NCBI GenBank assembly: GCA_033964015.1
Contig: CM066914.1
Coordinates: 34,083,492-34,147,491 of the forward strand
Direction: 5' to 3'
Length of the DNA: 64,000 nucleotides
DNA from: Scolanthus callimorphus
Lineage: Eukaryota; Cnidaria; Anthozoa; Actiniaria; Edwardsiidae
The position numbers and the translations under genes are program-made. The stretch's first letter is position 1, and every line of letters begins with the position of its first letter. Below the pieces are notes generated by a model that was not told the DNA's origin, ran no database searches, and saw nothing but the letters and a program-made list of their open reading frames with translations. Below, in pieces: positions 1 to 10,515 of the stretch.

Positions 1-127
1 AGTGTTTTTAGCAGATTTCTTGCTACTGTTACTACGACACAGCTACGGACGGATCCTCGCGTCAAACGTCCGCGTATCTCATTCCTTCCTTCTCTGAGGC
101 CGCTTTGTTAGTGTTCTTGTACAGGAG

Positions 128-300
128 AATGCGACCATAAGCGGCCCCAGAGAGGCAAGCCAGTCAGCTGTGTAGCCGCAGTACCTCTTCGCACTGCTTT
201 TGTATTTCGCACCCACCTGCGACAGAATGCAATCATAAGCGGTTCCAGAGAGGCAATCCCAATCAGCTCATCAGTTGCAGTACGTCACATTCCCGCTTCT
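128..300 (+). repeat. 98-bp direct duplication upstream of first candidate exon
   Basis: Two similar copies start at about 128 and 226. Each carries the landmark CATAAGCGG then CCAGAGAGGCAA, followed by a CAGTACSTC block, so the period is about 98 bp. The rest of 1-345 shows no convincing coding signal. It could be intron or 5' sequence of the gene whose exon starts at 346. Confidence 0.55.
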
Positions 301-345
301 TTCTCTCTCTGGCGCCGGAGTCGCTGTCTTAATCTGTTGCCCTAG

Positions 346-480
346 ATTAAGCTGGTCTTCCGCGTCCGAGAGGTTAGAAGTCTGTAATGCTCATGAGGAG
401 TTTGTTATATCACAGGCCGCTAAACAGATGCAAATACACGCAATCAATGCGTCTAGACTACCAGGGATTGTACCACCTGG
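346..480 (+). CDS. Candidate internal exon 1 of an unidentified four-exon gene
   Basis: An acceptor preceded by a pyrimidine stretch (ends CCTAG at 341-345) and a consensus donor GTAAGTATC at 481 bound an open frame of about 45 codons. It begins in mid-codon, so an upstream exon is expected. The translated segment contains SERLEVCNAHEEF and ends LPGIVPPG, with no transmembrane or signal segment. It leaves phase 2, which matches the entry phase of the exon at 2639. I do not recognise the family. The exon could be spurious, but phase agreement through three further exons makes chance less likely. Confidence 0.45.
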
Positions 481-540
481 GTAAGTATCACTTTTAAACT
501 GTACCATACTGAATCGACCTTTTGAACGTTGTTTCCCTAA

Positions 541-720
541 AGCCTGGTGCACACTTGCGACATAAGAAAAATATCACGCTAACAACATTCAATGGTTTCA
601 AAACGTTGAAGTCCACAAAAAATAACATAAGATTGCTTTTGGTGAAGTAATCTAATGATGATCCATGGAAAATACTGATTCTTTCAATTAACGTCCTTAT
701 GTCGCTAGTGTGCACTGGGC
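541..720. mobile_element. Short inverted-repeat element (MITE), GTGCACACT family
   Basis: The ends form an inverted repeat of about 26 bp with few mismatches (left GGTGCACACTTGCGACATAAG, right its complement ending GTGTGCACTGGGC). The 180-bp interior has no frame worth reporting. It lies in the first intron of the candidate gene. Confidence 0.7.
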
Positions 721-721
721 A

Positions 722-828
722 TAACTGGCACTCATGTGGAACAATTGCTTTGTTTGGTTATATGAATACTGAAGAGCTCCGTTTGCTAAGGGAAAAACAA
801 AATATTTTGCTCCGTTGAGTGCCAGTTA
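722..828. mobile_element. Tiny TA-flanked inverted-repeat element
   Basis: The ends read TAACTGGCACTCA and, inverted, TGAGTGCCAGTTA: a perfect 13-bp inverted repeat including the TA. The element is about 107 bp and abuts the preceding MITE. From 829 to 1069 the sequence is plain AT-rich intron. Confidence 0.6.
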
Positions 829-1069
829 AGGAAATAAGGAAATAAGCCACAGGACACCCGCTCTAGCGTAAAAGGTGTATTATATAACCATGCTGGAGGG
901 TAGACACTTATTAAAAATAAATTTTTATCTAGAAGCAATAGTGAGCAGTATAAGTATTATCGAAATACAATGTTGACCCTCACTCGTTTATTAAAAAAAA
1001 AACATGTTTTCATTATTATTTAGGAGAGTAGAAGCAAAGTAAATAGAACGTGTAAAGGTTTTTATAGCC

Positions 1070-2025
1070 TTGTTAATACTAGAAAATAATAATAACTGCC
1101 AGGACAATCATCTATCTTACGACCCAGTTAAAAATGCTAATATTCATAATGATCACTTCGCTTCGGCAGGGCGCAAGCTTTATAACTACTTCGCTTCGGC
1201 AGGGCGCAAACTTGTATCTGACGTCCCCCAAAGCAATAAGTATTTTCGCAAACATCTGTAAAAAAATTATTAGAGTTCTCCATTACAAATAAAAGATTGC
1301 CTTCAGTCAAATCGCATAAATCTTGTCCAACCCGTCTATTAAAATGCGCACGGAATATAATTGCTAAGACCCTGAATGATCACTTCGCTACGCTGCCATC
1401 ATTTCGCTTCGGCAGGGCGCAAGCTTAATAACTACTTCGCTTCGGCAGGGCGCAATAAGGTATTTTCGCAAAAAGCTATTTTCCCAAACATCTGTAAAAA
1501 TTAAATTATGAGAGTCCCTTTACTTTTTAGCCTGTCCTACCAACTGAAATTCAATTACAAATAAAAAGATTGCCTTCAATCAAATCGGACAAATCTTGTC
1601 CAACCGGTCTATTAAAATGCGCTGCGCACGGAATATCATTGCTAAGCCCCTGACGACCCTCATAAATATTTTGATGTAGAGAGGATCGGGGAGGAGGCTG
1701 AATAATGAATAATGAGGCTCCAATTATTCAGCTCACAGCTTATGAGCACTTCCCCGAAGAGGATTTTTTCCTTCTAAACTGAAACACGCTAAACTGATTG
1801 CTATGTGTACAGATGGCGAAAAACAGACCCAAGCAATATAATATTCGACCTTTTCCTCTTCTATCAATTTTGGATCGCATTTTTCAAAAAGTGGTGTAAG
1901 TTAGATTAAAACAGTTTCTTAATAAACGCAACATATTCTATGAATCTCAATACGGATTTCGAGAGAAACGTTTAACGGAACACGCTACACTAGATATTGT
2001 CAAATTCAGTAAAATATGGATAAGG
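1070..2025 (+). pseudogene. Decayed LINE (non-LTR retrotransposon) reverse-transcriptase remnant
   Basis: Conceptual translation of + gives non-LTR retrotransposon landmarks broken by stops and frameshifts. Near 1100-1250 there is a segment containing NDHFASAGRKL, which resembles the linker ahead of the RT domain. At 1845-2000 there is a stretch with RPFPLLSILDRIF followed by FYESQYGFRE, the conserved N-terminal part of LINE-type RT. A segment of the linker is duplicated (about 1260-1370 and 1490-1655), and CTTCGCTTCGGCAGGGCGCAA occurs several times nearby. No open frame spans the region, so it is inactive. The exact clade cannot be settled by eye. Confidence 0.75.
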
Positions 2026-2566
2026 AGATGTACTCATGTACCCATGTACCCACTACACTGACCAGGGAACCTAGTAATTTGAGTCTCGCTCTGTGAGGAT
2101 TTCCCGGCCCTCGGGCAAATTTAATTTTATATTTATAGATTTGCAAAATATCGCATCGATTACATTATGTTTAGAAGATACCGACTCAAAATTACACCTT
2201 TCTAATAACACGTGATCTATTGTTCTAAATGCATTCGACGGGGCTCGTTTGCCCTGGATTACTCACTGCCGAATGCGTTGCAAGTTTTACGTGTCCGTAA
2301 AATGCTTTGAAATGCGACTCACTGAGTAATGGTTGAGTACCATGGGTAGGTGGGGTAACTGAAATACTCATGATATACAATATTACATCAAATTCTGTCT
2401 CATCGAACTCTATATTATCTCAACGTCAAAAGGTTAATATTCCCAGATATTTATTTTTGAAACAGATTGAAATCCACGAGCATGGTTCGACCAATTTTCC
2501 GCCTTGTCTGTGCTCTAGCCTGCGAGTGAAAAATCTCATTCACAGTCGGGTACCTCGATTTCTGGA

Positions 2567-2596
2567 TACACACACACACACTCTCTCTCTCTCTTT
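2567..2596. repeat. CA/CT microsatellite
   Basis: A short run of CA repeats grades into CT repeats just upstream of the acceptor of candidate exon 2. The remainder of 2026-2566 shows nothing I can identify. Confidence 0.7.
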
Positions 2597-2638
2597 TACC
2601 CTTGATCCAATTAATTACTGATCGTTTTGATATTTTAG

Positions 2639-2681
2639 GGAAGTAGATCACGAAACTCTTCAAGAGAGCTTACAAACAACG
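2639..2681 (+). CDS. Candidate internal exon 2 (43 bp) of the unidentified gene
   Basis: Bounded by an acceptor (TATTTTAG at 2631-2638) and a strong donor GTAAGTTTG at 2682. The first base completes the split glycine codon from the exon ending at 480. The frame then reads EVDHETLQESLQTT without a stop and ends in phase 0, as the next exon requires. So short an exon is credible only through its phase fit and strong sites. Confidence 0.4.
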
Positions 2682-3029
2682 GTAAGTTTGCTCGTGTAGC
2701 ATGATTTGTATTCATTAGTTGTTGGGTAAGTGAATATTGACGATGCCATGATTGAAGTAGCCAATCTTGTTTTACAAGCATTATTTTGTGTTACTGTAGG
2801 TTTATAGTACGTCAAGACGTGAAATAGAGCATGTTTTTCACGTGTTTGTGCGTCAAGCTCTGTTTTATAACCTGTCAACATGGAAATCATACATTGTTGT
2901 TCAAAATTGTGGTTCCAAGCTCCAAATGATCGCGCTTGAACAAAAGCTATCACTGATTGCCTTCCTGACTGGTCTTGAAGCCGAGCTTGTTACACATGCT
3001 GACCTGAGAAAATTGTCTATTGCCATTCT

Positions 3030-3185
3030 CGTACCGTGACCTCTCCGGCTCGTCTCCTCGCGGGGGAGGCTCTGGTGAATTTTCTTTGCATGCCCCAACA
3101 TTCAAAATCAGCCAATCAGCGAAGGCCCTCAAATCGTTGTCATTTGTACGGAAATGGTCTGTTGCCCTTTGATGGGCACTGTCAC
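3030..3185. repeat. Dispersed repeat with CTCGCGGGGG core
   Basis: The sequence around CCTCGCGGGGGAGGCTCTGG, followed by CATTCAAAATCAGCCAATC and GCGAAGGCCCTCAAA, recurs at about 47345-47490. In split form it also occurs in each unit of the 22-55 kb array (for example around 35270 and 35590). It is a dispersed repeat, probably a short mobile element. Confidence 0.6.
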
Positions 3186-3881
3186 AGAAGTAGACTGTAC
3201 ATTTAAACATCTCCAATTCAAGCCTTTCCATTGGCTAGAATTTCCGGAAATCACGGATAGAAGTTCAATGGAACAAGCCAATTAGTCCAGTCAATCTGTG
3301 AATTTTTTTGGGTCGGGTTCGAACAAATTGCAATAGAATTTCTTTCACCGTGGAATGAACGAGAGAGGTCATCTTATCAACATGCTAAAAGTTCTAAAAA
3401 ATTCTCCTAGCGCATTTGCTTTTACAGAGCATTTCCTAAATTCAGTAAAAACCACAGGGTACCCGCGTCGGGAAAAATGATTTAAGTGCCGTTTTCGGCC
3501 GGTCTTTCCTTAATATGTTTTTTTTTTACATGAACTATATATCCATATGAGAATTAAATATATTTCTATTGCCAAACAAGTATTATCAGTTATTTTGTGC
3601 ACCAAACGGCATGTATTGTAAGATCTGTGATACGGATGGCCTGCCTGAAGAAAACGTCTTGGTAAACTAATTTTTCGTATGACGTCTATGAACTTTTAGA
3701 AATATTTTTTTATTTTTTGTTATATTCACAATGCACTGATACGTTAGAGAAGTTATTTGTCGTCGCTTTTGCTTTAAAATTGGAAAGCTGCATGTCTAGC
3801 GTGACAGTGAGTCTACAGTGCTTGTCTGCGTTTTGTAAGAAAGTCCCGGGTACTCTCTGTTCTATTTAGCGGGTTCTGATA

Positions 3882-4050
3882 CAGAAAAACCCGCATATAA
3901 GAATCTGAGAATTAAGAACCTGGTAGCCTCAATTTCCCCAGTTTTTACTACACTTTTTATAAGAACCTTACAGTAAACATGAGAGAAATAATTCAAAATG
4001 ATTTAGCCCAAACCAAGAAAACGTAGGTTCTTATACGCGGGTTTTTACTG
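3882..4050. mobile_element. TA-flanked MITE
   Basis: Terminal inverted repeats of about 25 bp (left ACAGAAAAACCCGCATATAA, right ending CGCGGGTTTTTACTG) are flanked by TA at 3880-3881 and 4051-4052. The element is 169 bp and has no coding capacity. The TA flank fits Tc1/mariner-type target choice. Confidence 0.7.
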
Positions 4051-4263
4051 TATTTTACATGAGTTCAAGAATTCTTTTTCTACTGGTAGTGGTTTGTCTA
4101 CTGTCGGAACATCCGATATTTTTCTCTAAGATACCCACAATTGGAACAGCATTTAAATACAGCCTACCTTAAAACGTTTTAAAGATACCTGATATTCATC
4201 TTCTGGTACAATTATTTTCATATTGAGAAGTGACAAACCGCAAAGTTCGCCAATATATTAAAA

Positions 4264-4446
4264 CTAACAGGACCTGGGGGAGCTCGTTCCATAATTCGGC
4301 GCCGTTGTAACAGCTGCGCTTCGTGCAGCGATGGCGTAAAAAGGGACCAGTCCATTGAGACACTTGTATATCAGTACTGCCTTTATTCCGTCAAACCGTA
4401 AGAGTATTCCACTACAGTCTATTTCGGAAGACACAAAGAGCTGCAC
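4264..4446 (-). pseudogene. LINE 3' fragment (end of the reverse-transcriptase protein)
   Basis: The minus-strand frame contains KAVLIYKCLNGLVP, matching the motif near the C-terminus of many LINE ORF2 proteins (V-x-x-Y-K-C-L-x-G-L-x-P). Only about 60 codons survive. It lies inside the inverted-repeat element at 3282-7107. Confidence 0.6.
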
Positions 4447-4599
4447 GATTTTGTAGCTTTTTCTACTTTCTCTGCGACGCTACTTTCTCAGAGGCCGTCG
4501 CAGGCTGCGCTGAGCAGTCAATGGTAAGACCAGCGCCCAAATTTACAGGGGTCGAAGGATATTGAGCATACATGGGTCGAAATTGGTCCCTCTAAAAGT

Positions 4600-5265
4600 G
4601 AAATCTTTTGTTGCGCGCGAAGCGCGCACTGACTTTTTATAAACGCATTTCATCAAGCCTCATAGAAAAGGTATATGACCATACCATTAATTGTGTTTAG
4701 TATAATTACTCAAGTGATTATAAGAATTTCCGCGCGCTAATTGGTCGAGAGGTTTCCCTCGTTTTCCCTCGCTATAATCACCTACAGGTGATTATAACAT
4801 TGAAAGGATTGGTGCGCGCACGAGTTTTGTTATGATCGTGAAAAAGACCAACAAAAACAACTTCGTCTCGGCGACTATTCGCCAATAATCACGGAGCCCG
4901 AGGCGACTAATTGTTAAATAGTAAAACAAAGCCCGAATTAAGTATTCTTGATGTGCGTGAAACGCGGGTCCAAATGACGATTCTCTATCCTCGTAGTCGA
5001 AGTCCCGCTTACTTAATAATAAGGCGTCTTCTTTCGAACCGAGACTGCTCCGAGGCCTATTACTACAAAGCGTTTTTTTGGGGAAAGGGAGAGTTTGTTT
5101 CTCCTGGCCTCCAAGATACATTTTCTTGTAATTACATTCGTAGTCTCCATAAAAAACAGCGCGGTCGGTCGTATTGTTCCATTGCTTGCATATTAGATGG
5201 GCGTCCATGTTCTGCATATTAGATGCTATTCCGATGCGCGCGAAACGCGCCGAAATTTTTAACGT
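4600..5265. repeat. Repeat family with GCGCGAAGCGCGC ends
   Basis: Starts near TTGCGCGCGAAGCGCGC and a block ending CATTTCATCAAGCCTC, and ends near GCGCGAAACGCGCCGAAAT. Related copies lie at 30465-30880 and 31385-31900. A 159-codon minus-strand open frame covers it, but that frame reads through the repeat ends themselves, so I do not call it a gene. Confidence 0.65.
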
Positions 5266-6929
5266 GCTCAATAATGACCGACTAGACTTCTGAAAAGCGC
5301 AAATGATATAGTTGTTGCTGCAATAAGTTCTTCGAAAATTTTTTGTGGTATCCTTTTTTAGGATTTATAATTCGAGGTTCCCCCTTTCTCATGCCCAAAA
5401 ATGTTCCCGGCGCTATGAAGTAATCTCCCAATCCGAGTGTATCTGGACCTTTTCAGTCTCAAGAGGCGCAAACTTGTTAACACTCTCCATGAGATGTCTC
5501 CTCCAAGTTTTCAGCTTCGTTACTCGTGACATACGGATAGTGATCGAGCCTACTTAATCTGCGAACAAGTGGGATTCCGCAGATTCTGTGGTAATGGGCA
5601 TGTAACTACTCAGACTTCGGCTTCTATTCTTTTATAAATTGCTCCGAACAAATGAAAAAAATGCCAAAATTACTTTTGGACAAGATGTCAAATACCCTAA
5701 AAGAAAACGCAAAATATACCAAATACCTGAAATACCTCTAAAAACCCTGGCCGGGCCTGACTGTTGCACTGGAGAAGAAATACAAAAATGCATCGGAGCA
5801 TATTTCGAAATGAAATATCTGGCTTTATGAATCATTTTCATGCATTCATTTCAATTTGGTCCTCTCTCTGCCGTGTTGTTTTCTGAATCTGCAGTTCTTA
5901 TTGTATCGCACGTGTGTTCTCGCTCCCGCCAAAATCATAATATAGTGCAGCCTGGCTGCATATTTTTAAAACATATCAAGAAAGTTCTCGTTGAAATGTG
6001 TCGTTTCAAAATTTCCTTAAATGGAAGTTTCAACTTCCACAAGTTTTCCTAGCTTATTTCTTACCCTAAATTGTCCAAAAGTTCGTCAAAACTTGCAGGT
6101 TTTGGAGAGAAACGTTGTTCGTGTAGGCCGCCATCTCTTTTTGGTCTTCAGGAGCTCACATTTGCGACACATTTATCTTGATATGGTTGATTAAGGAAGG
6201 CAAAAACGTGAAAACCAATTCGACTTTGATTACAAAATTCGTAATTCGGAGGGGTCACCTGGATGCACTACGAGGGGCGTAGTCACGTTTTGAAAAGGGA
6301 AATCACATCTGTTCAAATGTATGGTGCCCTTTTCCAGCTTACCGATTTTTTTCTTAATGTTTACTGTATTTTTCTTCTAAAATGGGGGGGGGGGGGTCAC
6401 ATGCACCCCAGGACCCCTTCTAGCTACGCCCCTGACTACTGTCCATGCTTTAGATGCGATGCGGATCTACTAATTGAATGCGGCTCTGCTTCAACACAGT
6501 ATTAGTAGATAATGACAAAGAGCTGCTGGCCGTACTTTATGTTTTCACGCAGATAGTCATCAATATACGTAAAAAAGAAAGCGTTTCATGTTCGTAATAA
6601 AAAAGGTTGATATATCTTTTTTTCGGACCGCAGTGTCTCTAATTTAGGATAAACTGGGATTCTATCGGCTAGGGTTGCTTGCGTCTTGCAAAGGCATCGC
6701 GAGCGAGTTTTTGTTTTTCTGTGTGGGTTTGGACAAATGTTTCGAGACTCTTAATACCAGGCCTTCAACAAACAGGGTCAGTGATTCAACATAGCCTGTA
6801 TCACGCGAGAAAAGGCGCCTTTTAACACAGTACTGACGTTAGCTCCCACTCGAATAAACTCCGACGATAAAATGTTCAAATAGCAAATCATATAGCTATG
6901 TTTAGAGCAAAAAAATCATATTCATGACG
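5266..6929. other. Intron DNA with no identifiable gene
   Basis: No frame with recognisable homology. A G-run and the flanking text around 6240-6440 (GGGGTCACCTGGATGCA and, inverted, TGCATGTGACCCC in similar form) look like a decayed short inverted repeat. The rest is unremarkable. Confidence 0.5.
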
Positions 6930-7531
6930 CGGGTACCCTGTGGTTTTTGCATGATTTAGGAAATGCTCTGTAAAAGCAAATGCGCTGGGAGAATTTTTTA
7001 GAACTTTTAGTATGTTGATAAGGTTACCACCATCGATCATTCCCCGGTGAAAAAAATTCTATTGCAATTTGTTCGATCCCAAACCACAGATTGACTGGAC
7101 TAAATTCCTGGAAACTATTTTCGAAGATCCAGAGTAATCTCTCGACCTACATGTAGCAAAGGATCTCCAACTAAAGGTGCACAAAGTTCAAGTGCCCTTG
7201 TCTCGGAAGGAGGCGAGATGCGTGTGGTTACCACCGTATGTATTGCTACGCGACCTCAAAATTCACTGTTGCGATTAACGATTGTACGCAAGAAAATTGT
7301 AATGTTAATGTTTTTGAACCAGAAAGCTAAACATTAGCGGCAAGGAAGACAAAGGATAGCTTAAAACCATTTTGGTTGATATGGCAATCAATTTCGACCC
7401 ACTGAAGTAGCTGAATCCAGTGTTTTGGTTAGATTGACGGCTAAAATTCGCCAATCGCCCATCGCAACATTGAATTTTGAGGTCGCGTGGCAATGCATAC
7501 AGTGGTAATTTTATATTTTAATGTTCTACAG

Positions 7532-7639
7532 ACTTTCTGTGGTCGGACGATCGAGGTGACAAGTACCCCATTAGAGATAACTATGTCCGCCGCTCAGCCC
7601 GCTTCTGTAGATGACAACCAGAAGAGATTTCTTTTAGTT
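7532..7639 (+). CDS. Candidate internal exon 3 of the unidentified gene
   Basis: The acceptor (ATGTTCTACAG, ending 7531) follows a T-rich tract and the donor is GTAAGTATTG at 7640. It is 108 bp, 36 complete codons, entered and left in phase 0, agreeing with the exon at 2639 before it. The peptide includes TIEVTSTPLEITMSAAQP and ends NQKRFLLV, hydrophilic with no domain I recognise. The intron just after it begins a 70-bp tandem array that copies the last 18 bases of this exon with its donor. Confidence 0.5.
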
Positions 7640-7931
7640 GTAAGTATTGTACACGGCTTGGAACATTAATAATAACCCAGCGTGACGTAGCAAAGAGATT
7701 CTCTTAGTGGTAAGTATTATACAAGGCTTGGAACATTACTAATAACCCTGTGTGACATAGCAAAGAGATTCTCTTAGTGGTAAGTATTATACAAGGCTTG
7801 GAACATTACTAATAACCCTGTGTGACATAGCAAAGAGATTCTCTTAGTGGTAAGTATTGTACAAGGCTTGGAACATTACTAATAACCCAGCGTGACATAG
7901 CAAAGGTATTTCTTTTAGTGGTAAATATTAA
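7620..7931 (+). repeat. 70-bp tandem repeat copying exon end plus splice donor
   Basis: Unit landmarks are AAAGAGATTCTCTTAGTG, then GTAAGTATT, then CTTGGAACATTACTAATAACC. Donor-like GT sites occur at 7640, 7710, 7780, 7850 and 7921, about 70 bp apart. The first belongs to the candidate exon. Two to three further, more diverged units continue at 8440-8610 beyond an inserted MITE, where the GT is mostly changed to CT. Confidence 0.8.
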
Positions 7932-8436
7932 AGTGCCACTGACACCTAATTTCCACTTGCCTGAAATGCCACCAAATTCAAAATTGAGCAGGCGTTCCGA
8001 TTGACCTTTGCAAATGTCGCGAACTTCAATCCAAAAAAAAATCGAGCAAAATTGATCGATAGGTTTTTGAATTGCATATACGAAGTCCATAAAATAATGC
8101 TAAAACTAAAATAATGCGACGATGAGAACCGCAGAAGTAAGACATATTACAGTACGCCTTTTTTTTGGATAGCTGCCCTAAAATACAAGGAAAAACGCAA
8201 TAACATCTGCAATTCGGGCTTCCTGTGCTTGGTCACGTGCTGCGTCCCTTGGGAATTGACTCTACGAATATCAGGACGAAAACAGCTCATTAAATTCGAA
8301 CTTTTGCGTGAAAATACGCTATTTTTCTTTCAACTTCTGGCAAAAAAATGGCGTAGAGCTAAAGATCATGTCTTCTACTTGTGTGCCGAATTTGGTGGCA
8401 TTTCAGGCAAGTGACAAATTAGGTGCTAGTGGCACT
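7932..8436. mobile_element. TTAA-flanked inverted-repeat element (505 bp)
   Basis: The left end AGTGCCACTGACACCTAATT and the right end AATTAGGTGCTAGTGGCACT are inverted copies, and similarity continues for about 50 bp. TTAA sits at 7928-7931 and 8437-8440. TA would fit equally well because of the flanking A and T. It interrupts the 70-bp tandem repeat, so it is younger than that expansion. No transposase. Confidence 0.75.
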
Positions 8437-8934
8437 TTAAAGATGGTATGAACATCACTAATACCCAGCGTGACATTGCAAATATATTTCTCTTAGTGCT
8501 AAGTATTGTAGATGATATAGAACATTACTAATAACCCAGCGTGACATATCAAATATATTTATTTTAGTGCTAAGTATTGTAGATGATATGGAACATTACT
8601 AATATGCCAGCGTGGCACAGAAAATGCTTAGGTGGTCCGACAGTTTTAGGTTGAGAGCTACGAGAAATGGACATATATATAAAGAGGGGCGCGCTCTTCT
8701 ATCAGAAATGAGATGGATACCTCCCAAAATGCAATGCGACCTTTTATAGCTACACCTAAATCGCACGCTGCTGCGAACAATGAATGGGCTTGTATTTTTG
8801 AACCACAGCCTGATTCGTTTTTTTTTTCCGGGGTTTTCTTCAGCCCCATCCCCCTGTCTCTTTCCAAACGCTCCCCTCCCCATTTGTCAACCAAAAGCCA
8901 GGTTTATTATTTGTTATTTTTATTTGTTCCACAG

Positions 8935-9130
8935 CAGTAAACCAATGGCAATGGCATTCTAAATATGTATTAAATTGTAGATACATTCATGTTGAAGGGA
9001 CAGCTTCATTGTGAATAGACCTTGTTACTGGTGTTATGGGCAGCCTAGGATCTGTACGCTGTCATGGGCTATTTTAACTCTGTCACATGTATATTTGTAG
9101 ATATAATAAATTGATACAAAAATATATATG
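8935..9130 (+). CDS. Candidate terminal exon: one codon, stop and 3' UTR
   Basis: A strong T-rich acceptor (TTTGTTCCACAG, ending 8934) is followed in phase 0 by CAG TAA, giving a final glutamine and stop after the exon at 7639. About 170 bases of UTR follow, to AATAAA at 9105-9110. Short final coding exons are common, but with one codon the inference rests on splice-site quality, phase and the poly(A) signal together. Confidence 0.4.
9105..9110 (+). terminator. Poly(A) signal AATAAA
   Basis: A canonical AATAAA about 170 bases into the candidate 3' UTR, followed by AT-rich sequence. It is the natural end point of the four-exon gene model. Confidence 0.45.
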
Positions 9131-9472
9131 AAGATAGTGTCATCTTGTGTTCTACCATTTCCTGAGCTTTAGACGCCCGTTACTGAAAACTAAATGTGCC
9201 GTCGATGTCACTGAGGAATGTTTCGGTCAAGAAGAATGTAAACTGTGAACCTTTTCCATTATGCCGATTTTCCGCTCATGAATTTTCAACGAACAACACC
9301 AAACTTTGAACAAGGGCGGGCAAACCTTGAGGTCAACTGTCGAATCGTTGAAGTTTCACGTGTTTCACATGTTTTTCTCGCTAGTGGAGACGGTTAGATG
9401 CAATCGATAGTAGCTAGGGTTGTTTTTGGTTAGAATTTCTACAGGACAGTCATAAAATAATCTCAATTACAG

Positions 9473-9536
9473 ACTGACTGACGGAGAGATCCGCTGCCAA
9501 GTTTATCAGAAAGAGTTATTTTGTACCCCCCACCAG
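9473..9536 (+). other. Exon-like 64-bp segment, relation unclear
   Basis: Flanked by AATTACAG and GTAAGCCC, so both ends look like splice sites. Only one frame is open (contains DGEIRCQVYQKEL), and it needs an entering phase of 2, which does not match the exon at 7639. It may be an alternative exon, part of another transcript, or chance. Confidence 0.3.
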
Positions 9537-9622
9537 GTAAGCCCTTTTTGAAGAGGCGTGTTGCAAGTCCTTGAGCTTTGAGTAGAAATTTTCGAACAAA
9601 ATTACAATTTAATCATCTCTTA

Positions 9623-9749
9623 GAGCGGTTTCTATATGACTGTTTAGTGAAACCAATCGCAAAGTAATTACACCAATTCTGAATAAAACCAATCGGAGTA
9701 GTTACAAAGTAATTGCGAATTACTCACGACAGTCATCTGAAATCCGCTC
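9623..9749. mobile_element. MITE of the GAGCGGTTTC family
   Basis: The ends GAGCGGTTTCTATATGACTG and CAGTCATCTGAAATCCGCTC are inverted copies flanked by TA. A related, more decayed copy lies at about 55828-56072. About 127 bp, non-coding. Confidence 0.7.
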
Positions 9750-10044
9750 TATTACCGGCAAGCAAATCGATCTTGAATTTATACCCTAACAGATCCTGTA
9801 AATGCAAAGGATTTTTATATCTCCCTTTTTGGCTGTTGCTTTTGAAAAGCAAACATCATATGTCATCAGGAATGTAAGAGTGAGTGTCCGTGTAACAATA
9901 GGACAGAGGAGGACTGTGATTGGCTCATGTGAACCTATCAACCAATCACAAAGGGACAGGGACAGCTTCTTTCACAGGCGTTCCTACAGCTACCACAGGA
10001 GTCCCGCGTTCTAATGTCTAATTCTATATATAGCATTTTTCACA

Positions 10045-10515
10045 CATGATCTGGTGGCAAATTTCGCTAGCGCGCTAGAGTTTGCAGTGCAAATATCCGG
10101 GGTTCAAATCTACTTTTGGCTCGTATCAATTTTTTTTTCTTCTTCTTTGCCTTTCTTCTTAAATAACCTGAAGGGAAATTCTGTCGTTCAAAAGCAACAA
10201 ATGTCGTACTTTTGCCATGCCTGGTGGCGGGGTAGGCCGTTTAAGTCGATATATTTTTCTAGCAAAGAAATAACAAATTAATCAGAAAAAATTATGTACG
10301 CTTACCCTATACTTTATTTAGCGTAAATACACTTATTGTGGCATCAAAAATATTGTAACTTTATCTGAGAGCAATATTCATATGATTTTTAGTCAAAAAC
10401 CACATAGTTACCTTTATTTTTACTGCAACCGCAGTGACAATTTCCTCGTCCAGCCATTTTGAATGTCAATTTCTACTCACAGGGAAGGGGTGCGCTGATT
10501 TGTCACTCTTCTACT
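10045..10515 (+). mobile_element. tRNA-derived SINE-like element
   Basis: A tRNA-like head at about 10050-10120 has a box-A-like CTAGCGCGCTAGAG and a box-B-like GGGTTCAAATC about 30 bases apart, the arrangement of an internal RNA polymerase III promoter. The ends do not pair as an acceptor stem, so it is not a functional tRNA gene. A T-rich tract follows, then a body ending in a block with GAATGTCAATTTCTACTCAC. The same head and tail recur on the other strand at about 44600-45230, and the tail alone at about 34086-34170. Confidence 0.55.

Larger units (their letters stand above)
3282..7107. mobile_element. Large inverted-repeat element with about 195-bp arms (intron 2)
   Basis: The left arm (3282-3478) starts TTAGTCCAGTCAATCTGTG and the right arm (about 6930-7107) is its reverse complement ending AGATTGACTGGACTAA. 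The arms match nearly throughout, including an inner end CAGGGTACCCGCGTC. The 3.4-kb interior holds other repeats and no intact transposase. It may be one non-autonomous transposon or two opposite insertions of one short family. No clear target duplication is visible. Confidence 0.6.

Noticed and set aside
4792..5271. 159-codon minus-strand open frame
   Set aside because: It spans a repeat whose ends recur at 30465-30880 and 31385-31900. The frame reads the repeat ends and has no protein motif.
10050..10120. tRNA gene
   Set aside because: Box A and box B are present, but the ends do not form an acceptor stem and a T-tract follows. Treated as a SINE head.
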